NCBI GenBank assembly: GCA_017519405.1
Contig: JAFWSH010000005.1
Coordinates: 62,001 to 126,000 of the forward strand
Source: Clostridia bacterium
Lineage (GTDB): Bacteria > Bacillota > Clostridia > Christensenellales > Aristaeellaceae
Reading direction: 5' to 3'
DNA: 64,000 nucleotides
Shown here: positions 1 through 8,008 of the stretch, piece after piece
Layout of the letters: every line of letters starts with the position of its first letter
Position numbering within the stretch: position 1 is the stretch's first letter
Position numbers and translations under genes: made by a program
The notes under the pieces: model-generated
The model's input: the letters and a program-made list of their open reading frames with translations, nothing else
What the model was told of the DNA's origin: nothing
Database searches by the model: none

Positions 1-537
1 GACCATGCCCACGAACATGGCCGTCATGGCCGCGTCGCCGAAGCTCCTCCGGGGCGCCTCCCCGGCGGCCTCCGGCTTCCTCCGGGAGAGGGAGGAGAGA
101 TAGCGCTTGCCGAAGAAGGTGGCCAGGATCATCCCCCACATGATGCACACGCTCATCAGCAGGGCGATGGTGGTGAAGGCCCGGGGCGTCATGGCGCTGC
201 CGGAGAGGCTCTTCAGGCCGATCTGCTCCGCCGCGGCGGTGGCCACCTGGGTCTCGTAGTGCAGGGCGCCGATCACCGAGAGCCGCAGCCAGGGCCAGGG
301 GATGCCCAGGCTCCCGGAGAGGGCGATGACCCCCAGGAGGATGCCCACGCTGGGCAGGATGGTGAAGGTGGCGCTGGCCGTCACCGCCTTGCGCATTTTG
401 GCCGGATCCATGCCGATGGCCTTTCCGGCCCGCCATGCCCGGATGAGAAAAACGACGCACACCACCGCCACGAAGGCCACAATGGCCCCGCAGATCAGGT
501 ACATGGTGCCGCCGGAGAGCTGCTCCAGTGTGTTCAT
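1..537 (-). CDS. DUF5058 family membrane protein, C-terminus cut by window edge
   Basis: Reading leftward from an ATG at 537, the frame stays open for 179 codons to the window edge, so the 3' part is missing. The ATG follows a good ribosome binding site (GGAAGG). The protein has a hydrophobic first segment (about residues 10-28), then an RAWRAGKAIGMDPAKMRKAV stretch and a second hydrophobic segment ending in GIPWPWLRLSVIGA. This pattern matches what I recall of the DUF5058 family of Clostridia membrane proteins; the function is unknown. A third hydrophobic segment lies near residues 125-145. The gene is divergent from ribU, with the shared intergenic region holding the ribU promoter and riboswitch. 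Family assignment is from recognition, not a search. Confidence 0.7.
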   Translation of the reverse strand, partial: MNTLEQLSGGTMYLICGAIVAFVAVVCVVFLIRAWRAGKAIGMDPAKMRKAVTASATFTILPSVGILLGVIALSGSLGIPWPWLRLSVIGALHYETQVATAAAEQIGLKSLSGSAMTPRAFTTIALLMSVCIMWGMILATFFGKRYLSSLSRRKPEAAGEAPRRSFGDAAMTAMFVGMV

Positions 538-612
538 GGACACCCTTCCTTTCCCGCCGCCTGTGGGCTGAGTTCCGGATTATCATAGCACCGGGCGGGA
601 AAAAAGGCAATC

Positions 613-641
613 TTGACACATTATTCCCGGCGTGCTATGAT
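613..641 (+). promoter_or_regulatory. Sigma-A type promoter for ribU
   Basis: TTGACA at 613-618 and TATGAT at 636-641 are separated by exactly 17 nt, with TG one base before the -10 (TGC TATGAT). Transcription should start near 648, just upstream of the riboswitch. Confidence 0.85.
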
Positions 642-663
642 GCACCCGACAAGTGCATCGCTG

Positions 664-790
664 ATGAAGCTTCTTCGGGGCAGGGTGAAATTCCCTACCG
701 GCGGTAAAGCCCGCGAGCCTTCCTCCACAGGAGGGCAGATCCGGTGAGATTCCGGGGCCGACAGTACAGTCTGGATGAGAGAAGAGCGCT
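664..790 (+). ncRNA. FMN riboswitch (RFN element)
   Basis: The conserved RFN blocks appear in order: CTTCGGGGCAGGGTGAAATTC, ACCGGCGGTAAAGCC, CGCGAGC, then GATCCGGTGAGATTCCGGGG, CCGACAGT and CTGGATGAGAGAAG. These are the signature strands of the FMN aptamer. It sits between a strong promoter and the riboflavin transporter gene, so FMN binding should switch off ribU. The boundaries are approximate. Confidence 0.95.
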
Positions 791-807
791 GGAAAGACCC
801 TCTTTCC

Positions 808-847
808 GCCCCTGAACGCAAGCTGCTTCAGGGGCGCTGCATATTTT
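808..847 (+). terminator. Riboswitch expression-platform hairpin
   Basis: GCCCCTGAA (808-816) and TTCAGGGGC (827-835) form a perfect 9-bp stem, followed by an imperfect U-rich tract ending in ATATTTT. This fits a transcription terminator controlled by the aptamer. The U tract begins several bases after the stem, so control at ribosome access is also possible. Confidence 0.6.
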
Positions 848-863
848 GGGAGGAGGCAATTCC

Positions 864-1415
864 ATGACAACCCGTTCCACGAACAAACTGCTCACCACCC
901 CGACCCTCACCCGCATCGCAATCCTGGCGGCCATCGGCGCAGCCCTCTCCATGCTGGAGTTCCCGATCTTCCCGGCGGCTCCCTTCTTCAAGCTCGACCC
1001 CAGCGGCGTCGCCGTGCTGCTGGCCGGCTTCGCCATGGGCTGGCCTGCGGGCGTGATCACCCTGCTGGTCAAGGACCTGGTGGGCCTGCTGATCCACCCC
1101 AGCGGCGGCTGGGTGGGCCAGCTGGCCGACTTCATCATGCTCTTTGCCTTCATCACCCCCGCCGTCCTGATCTACTTCCACGGCAAGAGCCGCCGCAGCG
1201 CGCTGATCGGCATGGCCATCGGCACGGTGGCCATGGTGGCCGGCGCCATCGTGGCGAACGTGTTCATCCTCTTCCCCACCTACGGGGTGCCCAACGCCGA
1301 GGGCTATATTGTCCCGTTCATCATCCCCTTCAACCTGATCAAGGGCGCGCTGCTGACGCTCATCACCTTCTTCATCTACAAGCCCCTGCGGCCGCTGCTG
1401 AAGGGAAAGCTGTAA
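864..1415 (+). CDS. ribU: Riboflavin ECF transporter S component RibU
   Basis: This 183-residue integral membrane protein is the substrate-binding S component of an energy-coupling-factor transporter for riboflavin. It has the expected length and about five or six hydrophobic helices. The N-terminal TRIAILAAIGAALSMLEF segment resembles the helix that S components use to dock with EcfT. The start is the ATG at 864 behind GGGAGGAGG; a TTG at 846 in the same frame overlaps that binding site and is unlikely. The FMN riboswitch directly upstream strongly supports riboflavin as substrate. The EcfA/EcfT energising module is not in this window. Confidence 0.93.
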   Translation: MTTRSTNKLLTTPTLTRIAILAAIGAALSMLEFPIFPAAPFFKLDPSGVAVLLAGFAMGWPAGVITLLVKDLVGLLIHPSGGWVGQLADFIMLFAFITPAVLIYFHGKSRRSALIGMAIGTVAMVAGAIVANVFILFPTYGVPNAEGYIVPFIIPFNLIKGALLTLITFFIYKPLRPLLKGKL

Positions 1416-1515
1416 AAAACCGCCAACCCGGGTGCCTTTGAGGCGCCGCGGCCTTGCATATCCCGCCCGGATGGACTATCATGTCGGGGGACGGACTTTG
1501 CAGGGGGGGCGGAGC

Positions 1516-2598
1516 ATGATCAGCGCCAACAGTCTTCCTGTGAACATCGCCGTCACCGTGCTGGTGGCGGTGATGGTTTTTGTGCTGCCCCGGGTGGACC
1601 GGTCCGTCTGCCGCCGTCTGGGGCTGAACCTCCGGGGCGGCGTCAGCAGCCATCCCCGGGCCGCCGCTCTGCTCCGGATCCGCCGGGGCATCCTGTACGC
1701 GGCCTTCGGCGGGTACCTGGCCGCCGTCTCCTACCTGGTGTTCTTCTCCCGCGCCGCCACCCGGGACTATCAGGTGCACATCGCCCTGTACCAGGACCTG
1801 GGGCGGGCGGTGCGCATTGACCTGGGCTTCCTGGCCTTCCTCCGGGTGCTCTTCACCGAGGGGTTCGCCGCCGCCATGCGCCATGTGCAGGTGGAGACGA
1901 AGGACATCACCCAAGTCTACATGAACGCCATGCTCTTCGTGCCCATGGGCTACCTGCTGCCCTACCTCTTCAGCTGGTTCCGGGCCAGGGCCCGCATCCG
2001 CCCGGCAGTAGCCTGCTTCGTGGTCTCCCTGCTGATCGAGAACCTGCAGCTGGCCTTCCGCCGGGGGTTCTATGACGTGGACGACCTGGTGTCCAACACC
2101 ATCGGGGGCGTCATCGGGCAGTTCCTGTTCCTGGCGGTGGCCTATGTGGTGACCCACCCGGGCTGGCGCCGGGAGCAGGCGCAGGTGCGGCAGTGGAAGC
2201 GGAACGCCCGCCGGCGCACCCTCTACCCCTTCTTCCGCCGCATGGACATGGTCCGCACCAGCCTGCTGGCCACCTCCGAGGACGAGATCCGGGCCTTCTA
2301 CTGCGAGCGGCTGGGCTTCCGCCTGGTGAAGCAGCTGGTGCCCCTGGACAGCCCCGACACCTACCTCCTCCTGGAGATGGGGCGGTTCCAGATGGAGGTC
2401 TTCTGCTCCAACGACCCTGTACAGACCCTCCCCCGGCAAAACCTGGCCCTCTCCGTCCGGGGACTGGACCGGGTGATCCGGCGGTTGGAGGAAAACGGCA
2501 TGCCCGTGGAGAAGATATCCGAGGACCCCTTCACCGGGCAGCGCCGCATCCTGCTGCAGGGGCCCGACGGGGTGCACATTCACATTCTGGAGCGCTGA
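1516..2598 (+). CDS. VanZ-like membrane domain fused to a glyoxalase (VOC) domain
   Basis: The 360-residue protein has an N-terminal membrane half (about residues 1-225) with several helices and a VanZ-like core containing FVPMGYLLPYL, LIENLQLAFRRGFYDVDDLVSN and GGVIGQ. The C-terminal part (about 243-360) is a separate soluble VOC domain with a FYCERLGFRLV motif and a closing GPDGVHIHILE. VanZ proteins are linked to glycopeptide or lipoglycopeptide resistance; VOC domains bind metals and act in bleomycin or fosfomycin resistance or as lyases. The ATG at 1516 follows a G-rich ribosome binding site. The reading frame is continuous through the junction, so this is a real fusion in this sequence. 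The substrate is unknown. Confidence 0.82.
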   Translation: MISANSLPVNIAVTVLVAVMVFVLPRVDRSVCRRLGLNLRGGVSSHPRAAALLRIRRGILYAAFGGYLAAVSYLVFFSRAATRDYQVHIALYQDLGRAVRIDLGFLAFLRVLFTEGFAAAMRHVQVETKDITQVYMNAMLFVPMGYLLPYLFSWFRARARIRPAVACFVVSLLIENLQLAFRRGFYDVDDLVSNTIGGVIGQFLFLAVAYVVTHPGWRREQAQVRQWKRNARRRTLYPFFRRMDMVRTSLLATSEDEIRAFYCERLGFRLVKQLVPLDSPDTYLLLEMGRFQMEVFCSNDPVQTLPRQNLALSVRGLDRVIRRLEENGMPVEKISEDPFTGQRRILLQGPDGVHIHILER

Positions 2599-2617
2599 AG
2601 AAGGAGGGAGGCGGCCC

Positions 2618-4075
2618 ATGCCCAAGGCCGGTAAACAGATCGCGGTGCTGGCCGTGCTGCTGCTTCTTTTCTGCGGGCTGTGCAGGTTGGTGTTTTTCAA
2701 CCGCTACGACGTCTACGTCCCCCTGTGGCCCGGCGAGGCGGAGGCATACCGGCAGTCCGGCGTGCAGGTGTCGGCGGAGCGCCCGGCGGTGGCCGCCCCC
2801 GGGGACCCGGAGATCCGGGACCGCTATCTCCGCATCCCGGTGCAGCCCGGCGACCGGGGAGAGACGGAGCTCACGATCCGCATGCCCGACGGCGGCGAAG
2901 GACAGATGCACGTTCTCCGTGTGGGCCGCTTCCACACGGTCTACGACGAGGTCACCGGCAATTTCACCGGCGACAGCGCCGTGCTCCTGGCCGTCAGCCT
3001 CTTCTGGCTGCTGGTGAGCGCCCTGATGCTGTGGCATTTTCTCCAGGCCCGGGGCGCCGCTTTCTACAGCTACACCACCATCTATTACGCGGGCTTCGGC
3101 CTGTTCTCCCTGATCTCGGGGATCGTCCTCACCCAGGTCACCGCGGCCCATCTGCTGGACCCGGCGTATCACAGCATGCAGTCCGCCTGCAGCACCATCG
3201 CCGGCGTGTCCGGCCGGTTTCTGCTCTACACGGCGCCGCTGATCCTGCTCTTCTCCCTGGCCATGGCGGTGAGCAACCTCGTCCTGCTGCGCCACGAGGG
3301 CGTCCGGCCCCAGAACGCCCTGGGCCTGGGGGTCAGCCTCCTGCTGCTGGCGGGGGAAGCGGTGGGCCTGCTGCTCCTCGGCCGGGATTTCGCCGGCTCC
3401 GAGTGGGAGTACCGGGTGACGGAGACGGTGGAGAACACCTATGCCACCCTGTTTGTCTACTTTGAGTGCATGCTGGCAGGCGCCGTGATCTGCGGCATCC
3501 GGGCAGCCCGGTACGAGCCCGCCCCCGACAAGGATTTCATTGTGATCCTGGGCTGCTGGTTCCGCTGGGACGGAACCCTGCCGCCGCTGTTGCAGGGCCG
3601 GGCGGACAGAGCCCTGGCCTTCTGGCAGCAGCAGAAGGACCGGACGGGGCGGGAGGCGTACTTCGTCCCCACCGGCGGCCGGGGCGCCGACGAGCCCATG
3701 CCCGAGGCCCAGGCCATCCGCCGCTACCTGCTGTCCCGGGGCATCCCGGACCGGCTGATTCTGCCGGAGGAGCGGGCGGCCAACACCCTGGAGAACATGG
3801 CCTTCTCCCGGGACATCATCCTGGCGCATGAGCCCCAGCCCCGGGGGAAGGTGGTGTTCGCCACCAGCGGCTACCATGTGTTCCGCAGCGGCGTGTGGGC
3901 GGCCATGGCGGGGCTGCCGGCGGAGGGCATCGGCAGCGGCACCCGTTGGTGGTTCTGGCCCAACGCCTTCATGCGGGAGACCGCAGGCCTCCTGCAGAAG
4001 CGCTGGCGGCAGGAGCTGCTGCTGCTGGCGCTGCTGCTGTGCTTCTTCGGGCTGCTGTCCCTGACCATCACCTGA
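2618..4075 (+). CDS. Multi-pass membrane protein with C-terminal DUF218 (YdcF/ElyC/SanA-like) domain
   Basis: The protein has 485 residues. An N-terminal helix (about 8-25) is followed by an extracytoplasmic region, then about six hydrophobic segments between residues 115 and 300. A DUF218 domain starts near residue 307 with FIVILGCW and continues through PTGGRG, AQAIRRYL, ANTLENM and ATSGYHVFRS, the usual conserved blocks of YdcF/ElyC/SanA proteins. One last helix is near 463-482. The family is linked to envelope integrity and lipid carrier or precursor metabolism, but no reaction is firmly known. It begins 19 nt after the VanZ-VOC gene behind GGAGGGAGG, so the two are probably co-transcribed. 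Confidence 0.85.
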   Translation: MPKAGKQIAVLAVLLLLFCGLCRLVFFNRYDVYVPLWPGEAEAYRQSGVQVSAERPAVAAPGDPEIRDRYLRIPVQPGDRGETELTIRMPDGGEGQMHVLRVGRFHTVYDEVTGNFTGDSAVLLAVSLFWLLVSALMLWHFLQARGAAFYSYTTIYYAGFGLFSLISGIVLTQVTAAHLLDPAYHSMQSACSTIAGVSGRFLLYTAPLILLFSLAMAVSNLVLLRHEGVRPQNALGLGVSLLLLAGEAVGLLLLGRDFAGSEWEYRVTETVENTYATLFVYFECMLAGAVICGIRAARYEPAPDKDFIVILGCWFRWDGTLPPLLQGRADRALAFWQQQKDRTGREAYFVPTGGRGADEPMPEAQAIRRYLLSRGIPDRLILPEERAANTLENMAFSRDIILAHEPQPRGKVVFATSGYHVFRSGVWAAMAGLPAEGIGSGTRWWFWPNAFMRETAGLLQKRWRQELLLLALLLCFFGLLSLTIT

Positions 4076-4145
4076 AGCCCTGTCAGGCGAGAAAATACCC
4101 GGGCGCCCTGCCCTGCCGCAGGCCCCGGACCGGAGGATCGGAAAG

Positions 4146-4553
4146 ATGAGCGAAATCACGGTCAAGGCCACCCTGGAACAGATGGGGGACGTGATGGCCT
4201 TCGTGGACGCCGCCCTGGAGGAAATGGGCTGCTCCATGCGGGCCCAGATGCAGATCGACGTGGCCATGGACGAGCTGTTCAGCAACATCGCCCACTACGC
4301 CTACCCAGCGGGCGGCGGGGAGGCCACGGTGGCCATCGCCTTTGACGAGGGCACCCGCCAGGCGGTGATCACCCTGACAGACCGGGGCATCCCCTTCAAC
4401 CCGCTGGAGTGCGGGGACCCCGACATCACCGCCGCCGCCGGGGAGCGCAAGGCAGGCGGCCTGGGCATCTTCCTGGTGCGCAAAACCATGGACGCCCTGG
4501 AATATCGCCGGGAGGGGGACCGGAATATCCTGACCGTCCGCAAGGGAATCTGA
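4146..4553 (+). CDS. RsbW/SpoIIAB-like ATP-binding regulator (HATPase_c_2)
   Basis: This is a 135-residue protein of the GHKL ATPase fold. It shows an N box (DELFSNIAHYAY, about 42-53), a G1 box (DRGIPFNP, about 79-86) and a G2 glycine box (GGLGIFLVRK, about 104-113). That is the layout of anti-sigma kinases RsbW and SpoIIAB, which phosphorylate an anti-sigma antagonist and bind a sigma factor. No antagonist or cognate sigma-B/F gene lies next to it, so its partner is unknown. It may be the last gene of the ribU-to-DUF218 run and is followed by a terminator. Confidence 0.85.
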   Translation: MSEITVKATLEQMGDVMAFVDAALEEMGCSMRAQMQIDVAMDELFSNIAHYAYPAGGGEATVAIAFDEGTRQAVITLTDRGIPFNPLECGDPDITAAAGERKAGGLGIFLVRKTMDALEYRREGDRNILTVRKGI

Positions 4554-4577
4554 CCCTCCCCCGCAGCAAAAACACGC

Positions 4578-4618
4578 AAAAAACCTGCCGCGCTTTGGAC
4601 GCAGCAGGCTTTTTGTTT
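4578..4618. terminator. Bidirectional terminator
   Basis: CCTGCCGCG (4584-4592) pairs with CGCAGCAGG (4600-4608) with one mismatch. An A run lies on the left and TTTTT on the right, so it can serve both the RsbW-like gene (+) and the SH3b gene (-). Confidence 0.8.
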
Positions 4619-4630
4619 GGGTGCCCGGGC

Positions 4631-7600
4631 TTACTTGTGCCCGTTGGGGGCATGCTCCCAGGCGTACTGGATGGCCTCGGTGGCATAGCGGTTCACCGTC
4701 TTGGTGGAGTGGGTCTTGGAGTTGGTGAAGTGCATGCAGATCTGGCCGTTCATGTTGTTGTTGCTGATCTCGCCCTGGCCGTGGGGGATACCGTAGAGGG
4801 CGCAGGCGAAGGTGCGGTTGCCGATGGTCACCAGGCAGGGCCTGCGCTGCCAGAGGTTCTTGCTCTTGATCTCGGAGGCCTTGCTGACGCCGTAGATGTG
4901 GCACAGGCGGGCGGTGTCCGCGGCAGTGAGGGGCTCGATGTCGGCGTGGTAGGCGCCGGCCCAGCGGTGAGCCCACCACACGACGCCGGTGTTCACGTCG
5001 TAGACCTTCACATTGGCGCCCCGGGGCCACAGCTCCTGGATGCCGCCGGTGTACCAGTCGATCTTCTCGGCGGGATAGAGCACCATGCTGTAGTCGCCGC
5101 TGGCGGCGGAGGTGCCCACGGGCACCGTGCCGTAGAGGGCATGCTGGGTGTTGGAGCCCGCAATGCCGTCCACCGACAGGCCCTTGGCCTTCTGGAAGGC
5201 CCGCACCGCATCCTCCACCGCGGTGGTGTAGCTGCTGGTGACCTGGCCGTCATAGAAGCCCTGGGTCTTCAGCGCCTGGGTCAGGTTGGTCACGGCGTTG
5301 CCGGTGGAGCCCAGCTTCAGGATGCTGTAGGAGGCCTCGGTGGCGCTGGAGGAGACCACGGTGCCGTCCGGGTTGTAGGTGGGGGTGATGATGGTGGAGG
5401 GCAGGGGACTGCCGTCGGCCTGGCACTCCTCCACACAGTCGCCCCGGATCCAGCCGCTGCCCAGGGTGGAGACCACCTTGTACCAGGTGTAGTTGCCGCT
5501 CTTGGAGGTCTGGGAGTAGGTCATGACCACGCCCCTGGACACCTGGCCCAGGGTGCCGCCGGCGGGCTTCACCCGGACGTTCACGCCGCCCTTGATGGTC
5601 TTCACATAGGTGACGGCGGCGGTGACGGCGGGCTGGGCCGTGGCGTTGGGGTTGGCCGCCTGCCAGGCGGTGTACTCCTCCGCCGTGAGCACCTTCACAC
5701 AGCTGCCCAGCACCCACAGACGCTGGCTGTTCCAGGTGACATTGTACCAGATGGAGCCGCCCACTGTGGTGGTGGCGCTGTAGGTCATGACGGTGCCCAT
5801 GTTCACCTGGGCGGCCGCCTGGGCGTCCTTGCTGGCGGATTTGCGCAGGAAGACGCCGGTGAGGACGGTCTGCACCACCTTCACGGGCTCGGGTGCGGCG
5901 GTGGGGACCGGCGTGGCGGTCTCCACGGGGATGTTCTGCCCGGCCAGGTAGGCCGCCACCTGGGTGTCGGAGAGCTGGTAGGCGCAGTCGCCCCGGATAA
6001 AGCCCCGCTGGGTCTTCACCTGGACGGGATACCAGGTGTAGCCGGAGCTGGACACCGGCGCGCCGGTAAGGGGCCAGACGGTGTCCTTGTCCACCTGGGC
6101 GATGGTGGCGCCGGCGGCCTTCTTGCGCAGGTTCACGGCGTTCTTGGTGACCTGGATGTAGCCGTACACCACATTGGGCGCGGGGGTGGCGGTGACGGCG
6201 GCGACGGGAGCCAAAGTGGTGCCGGGCACAGGGGTGGCGCCGGCGGCATCCGTCACTTCGATGCAGTCACTGCGGAGCCAGCCGCTGCGGCCGGAGGCGG
6301 CCTTCACCGGGTACCAGGCATAGCGGCCGTTCACCTGGGGCGCGCCCGTGAGGGGCAGCACCTTGTTGATGCGGATCTGCTCCAGGGAGAGGCCGGCGGG
6401 CTTATCCCGGAGGTTCACATAGTCGGCGATGGTGCGGACATAGCCGGAGGCCGCAGCAGCGGCGGCCGGCGTGGCCGTGGCCTGGGGCACGGGGGTGGCG
6501 GCGTCCTGGGCGCTCAGCAGCTTGCCCTGGGCGTCGCACAGCGCCACGCAGTCCCCCCGGAGCCAGCCGTGGACGTTGTCCACCTGCACATAGTACCACA
6601 GGTAGTTGTCCTGGCTCACAGGGGCGGCCTGATAGGGCACCACAAGGCCCCGGCGCACCTGCTGGACCGTGTTGCCGGCGGGCTTCAGCCGCAGGTTCAC
6701 GCCGCCCTTGGTGGTGATGACATAGCCCAGGGTGTTGTCCGGGGCCGCGGTGGTGCCGGCAGGGTTCACCTGGGTGCCGGGGGTCGGCGCGGGCGAGGGG
6801 GTGGGCGTCACCGGCGCCACGCTGGTGGGCTTGGCGGTCAGGGAGATGGCATCCCCCCGGACGTAGCAGATGGTGCCCTCAAAGATCACCGGGTACCAGG
6901 CGTACCCGTCGTACATGGTGGCGGTGCCGTACACCGGCAGGGTGGATCCGGTGCCCTTCCACTGGTTAATGACATTGGAGCCGGGATACTGGTAGAGATC
7001 CGCGGCGCTGAGCAGCAGCTTGGCGTAGGTGTCGGAGACCGGCGCCTGGGCGGCTGGGGCCTGGGTGGCAGCCGGGGCCTGGGTCACCGTGGCAGGGGCG
7101 GCGGTGATCCCCGGGGCCTGGGTCACGGGAACCGCCACAGGCGAGGCGGTGCTGACGGCGCCGGGGGTCAGGTTGCCGGTGGAGACCACCTTCACAAAGG
7201 GGCCCTGCACATAGCCGGTGAAGCCGCCGTACCACACCTGGTACCAGGGGTCCGGATCACTGGCCGCCGGAATGTAGAGGAGCTCCACCGTGGTGCCCCG
7301 GTCCAGCTGCATGATGACGCCGCCCCGCAGGGAGGGCTGCTCCCGGAAATTCACGCCGCCGTTGGTGATGGTGCCCACGCCGTTGCCGTTGCTGGCGCTG
7401 GTGGTAACGGTACCGTCCGCCGCGGTGGCGGTAAAGGTGTTCACCGGGTTGTTTTCCCAGGACACGGCCTCCGTGTCCGTCAGGGGAACAAAATAGTCGC
7501 CGTGGACATAGCCCACGTAGACGTTCCCCGTGGAGGAGCCGGGCTTCTCCAGCTGCACCTTGTACCAGGTGACATCCTTGATCTCCTCCGTGGACAGGAC

Positions 7601-7792
7601 GGTGGCCACCGTGCCCTTGTCCACCCGGAACCAGATGTCCCCGCTGGTGGAGGCGGATTTGCGGATCGCCACGCTGTCTGACGTGGTCTTGCCATACCGG
7701 CCCGCCGCAAAGGCGCCGCCCAGGGGCAGCAGCGCGGCCAGCAGCACCATCGCCAGGAGCGCAGACACCAGCCGTTTCCAGCTGTTTCTCAT
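4631..7792 (-). CDS. Large secreted protein: eight SH3b repeats, a PG-binding domain and a conserved C-terminal domain
   Basis: The 1053-residue protein begins with a clear signal peptide (RLVSALLAMVLLAALLPLGGAFA). It then carries eight bacterial SH3 repeats at about residues 31-100, 142-199, 256-317, 356-417, 449-514, 542-606, 637-700 and 730-790, each with the VNLR...WY.V...GW.RGDC pattern. The repeats are joined by Thr/Pro/Ala-rich linkers. A peptidoglycan-binding domain with AVEDAVRAFQKAKGL and DGIAG follows (about 824-889). The last 150 residues contain IPHGQGEISNNNMNGQICMHF, with His and Cys in an order that recalls L,D-transpeptidases but without their SHGxCxN motif. The role is probably cell-wall binding or remodelling; catalysis is unproven. 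It is monocistronic, with its own promoter and terminator. Confidence 0.85.
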   Translation of the reverse strand: MRNSWKRLVSALLAMVLLAALLPLGGAFAAGRYGKTTSDSVAIRKSASTSGDIWFRVDKGTVATVLSTEEIKDVTWYKVQLEKPGSSTGNVYVGYVHGDYFVPLTDTEAVSWENNPVNTFTATAADGTVTTSASNGNGVGTITNGGVNFREQPSLRGGVIMQLDRGTTVELLYIPAASDPDPWYQVWYGGFTGYVQGPFVKVVSTGNLTPGAVSTASPVAVPVTQAPGITAAPATVTQAPAATQAPAAQAPVSDTYAKLLLSAADLYQYPGSNVINQWKGTGSTLPVYGTATMYDGYAWYPVIFEGTICYVRGDAISLTAKPTSVAPVTPTPSPAPTPGTQVNPAGTTAAPDNTLGYVITTKGGVNLRLKPAGNTVQQVRRGLVVPYQAAPVSQDNYLWYYVQVDNVHGWLRGDCVALCDAQGKLLSAQDAATPVPQATATPAAAAAASGYVRTIADYVNLRDKPAGLSLEQIRINKVLPLTGAPQVNGRYAWYPVKAASGRSGWLRSDCIEVTDAAGATPVPGTTLAPVAAVTATPAPNVVYGYIQVTKNAVNLRKKAAGATIAQVDKDTVWPLTGAPVSSSGYTWYPVQVKTQRGFIRGDCAYQLSDTQVAAYLAGQNIPVETATPVPTAAPEPVKVVQTVLTGVFLRKSASKDAQAAAQVNMGTVMTYSATTTVGGSIWYNVTWNSQRLWVLGSCVKVLTAEEYTAWQAANPNATAQPAVTAAVTYVKTIKGGVNVRVKPAGGTLGQVSRGVVMTYSQTSKSGNYTWYKVVSTLGSGWIRGDCVEECQADGSPLPSTIITPTYNPDGTVVSSSATEASYSILKLGSTGNAVTNLTQALKTQGFYDGQVTSSYTTAVEDAVRAFQKAKGLSVDGIAGSNTQHALYGTVPVGTSAASGDYSMVLYPAEKIDWYTGGIQELWPRGANVKVYDVNTGVVWWAHRWAGAYHADIEPLTAADTARLCHIYGVSKASEIKSKNLWQRRPCLVTIGNRTFACALYGIPHGQGEISNNNMNGQICMHFTNSKTHSTKTVNRYATEAIQYAWEHAPNGHK

Positions 7793-7856
7793 ACCGGATC
7801 ACCTCATGCGTCGCCCGCCGCCGGTTTCCCGGTGATGGGCGGTAATAGCCGTTTGT

Positions 7857-7885
7857 ATTGTATTGCGAATTTGTTACGCTGTCAA
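7857..7885 (-). promoter_or_regulatory. Promoter for the SH3b protein gene
   Basis: On the minus strand, TTGACA (7880-7885) and TACAAT (7857-7862) are separated by 17 nt, close to the sigma-A consensus. Confidence 0.85.
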
Positions 7886-7950
7886 GCAGAAAGATGAAAA
7901 TTGTTTTGCGCAAATGTGTTAAAAGCTGTCGCCGGGGAGATCGGAAGGTT

Positions 7951-7979
7951 TTGCATTTCCCGGCCGCCTGTGGTAGAAT
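7951..7979 (+). promoter_or_regulatory. Promoter for the MBL-fold hydrolase gene
   Basis: TTGCAT (7951-7956) and TAGAAT (7974-7979) have a 17-nt spacer, with an extended -10 (TGG TAGAAT). Confidence 0.8.
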
Positions 7980-8008
7980 GGTGCGGTTAACGGGAGGAGG
8001 AGATCGGG

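Noticed and set aside
4631-5100. Calling the C-terminal domain of the SH3b protein an L,D-transpeptidase
   Set aside because: His and Cys are present, but the diagnostic SHGxCxN motif is not, so only a general wall-related role is stated.
4409-7681. A plus-strand open frame of about 1090 codons
   Set aside because: It is antisense to the SH3b-repeat gene, which has a signal peptide, repeats, promoter and terminator. The frame has no recognisable domain.
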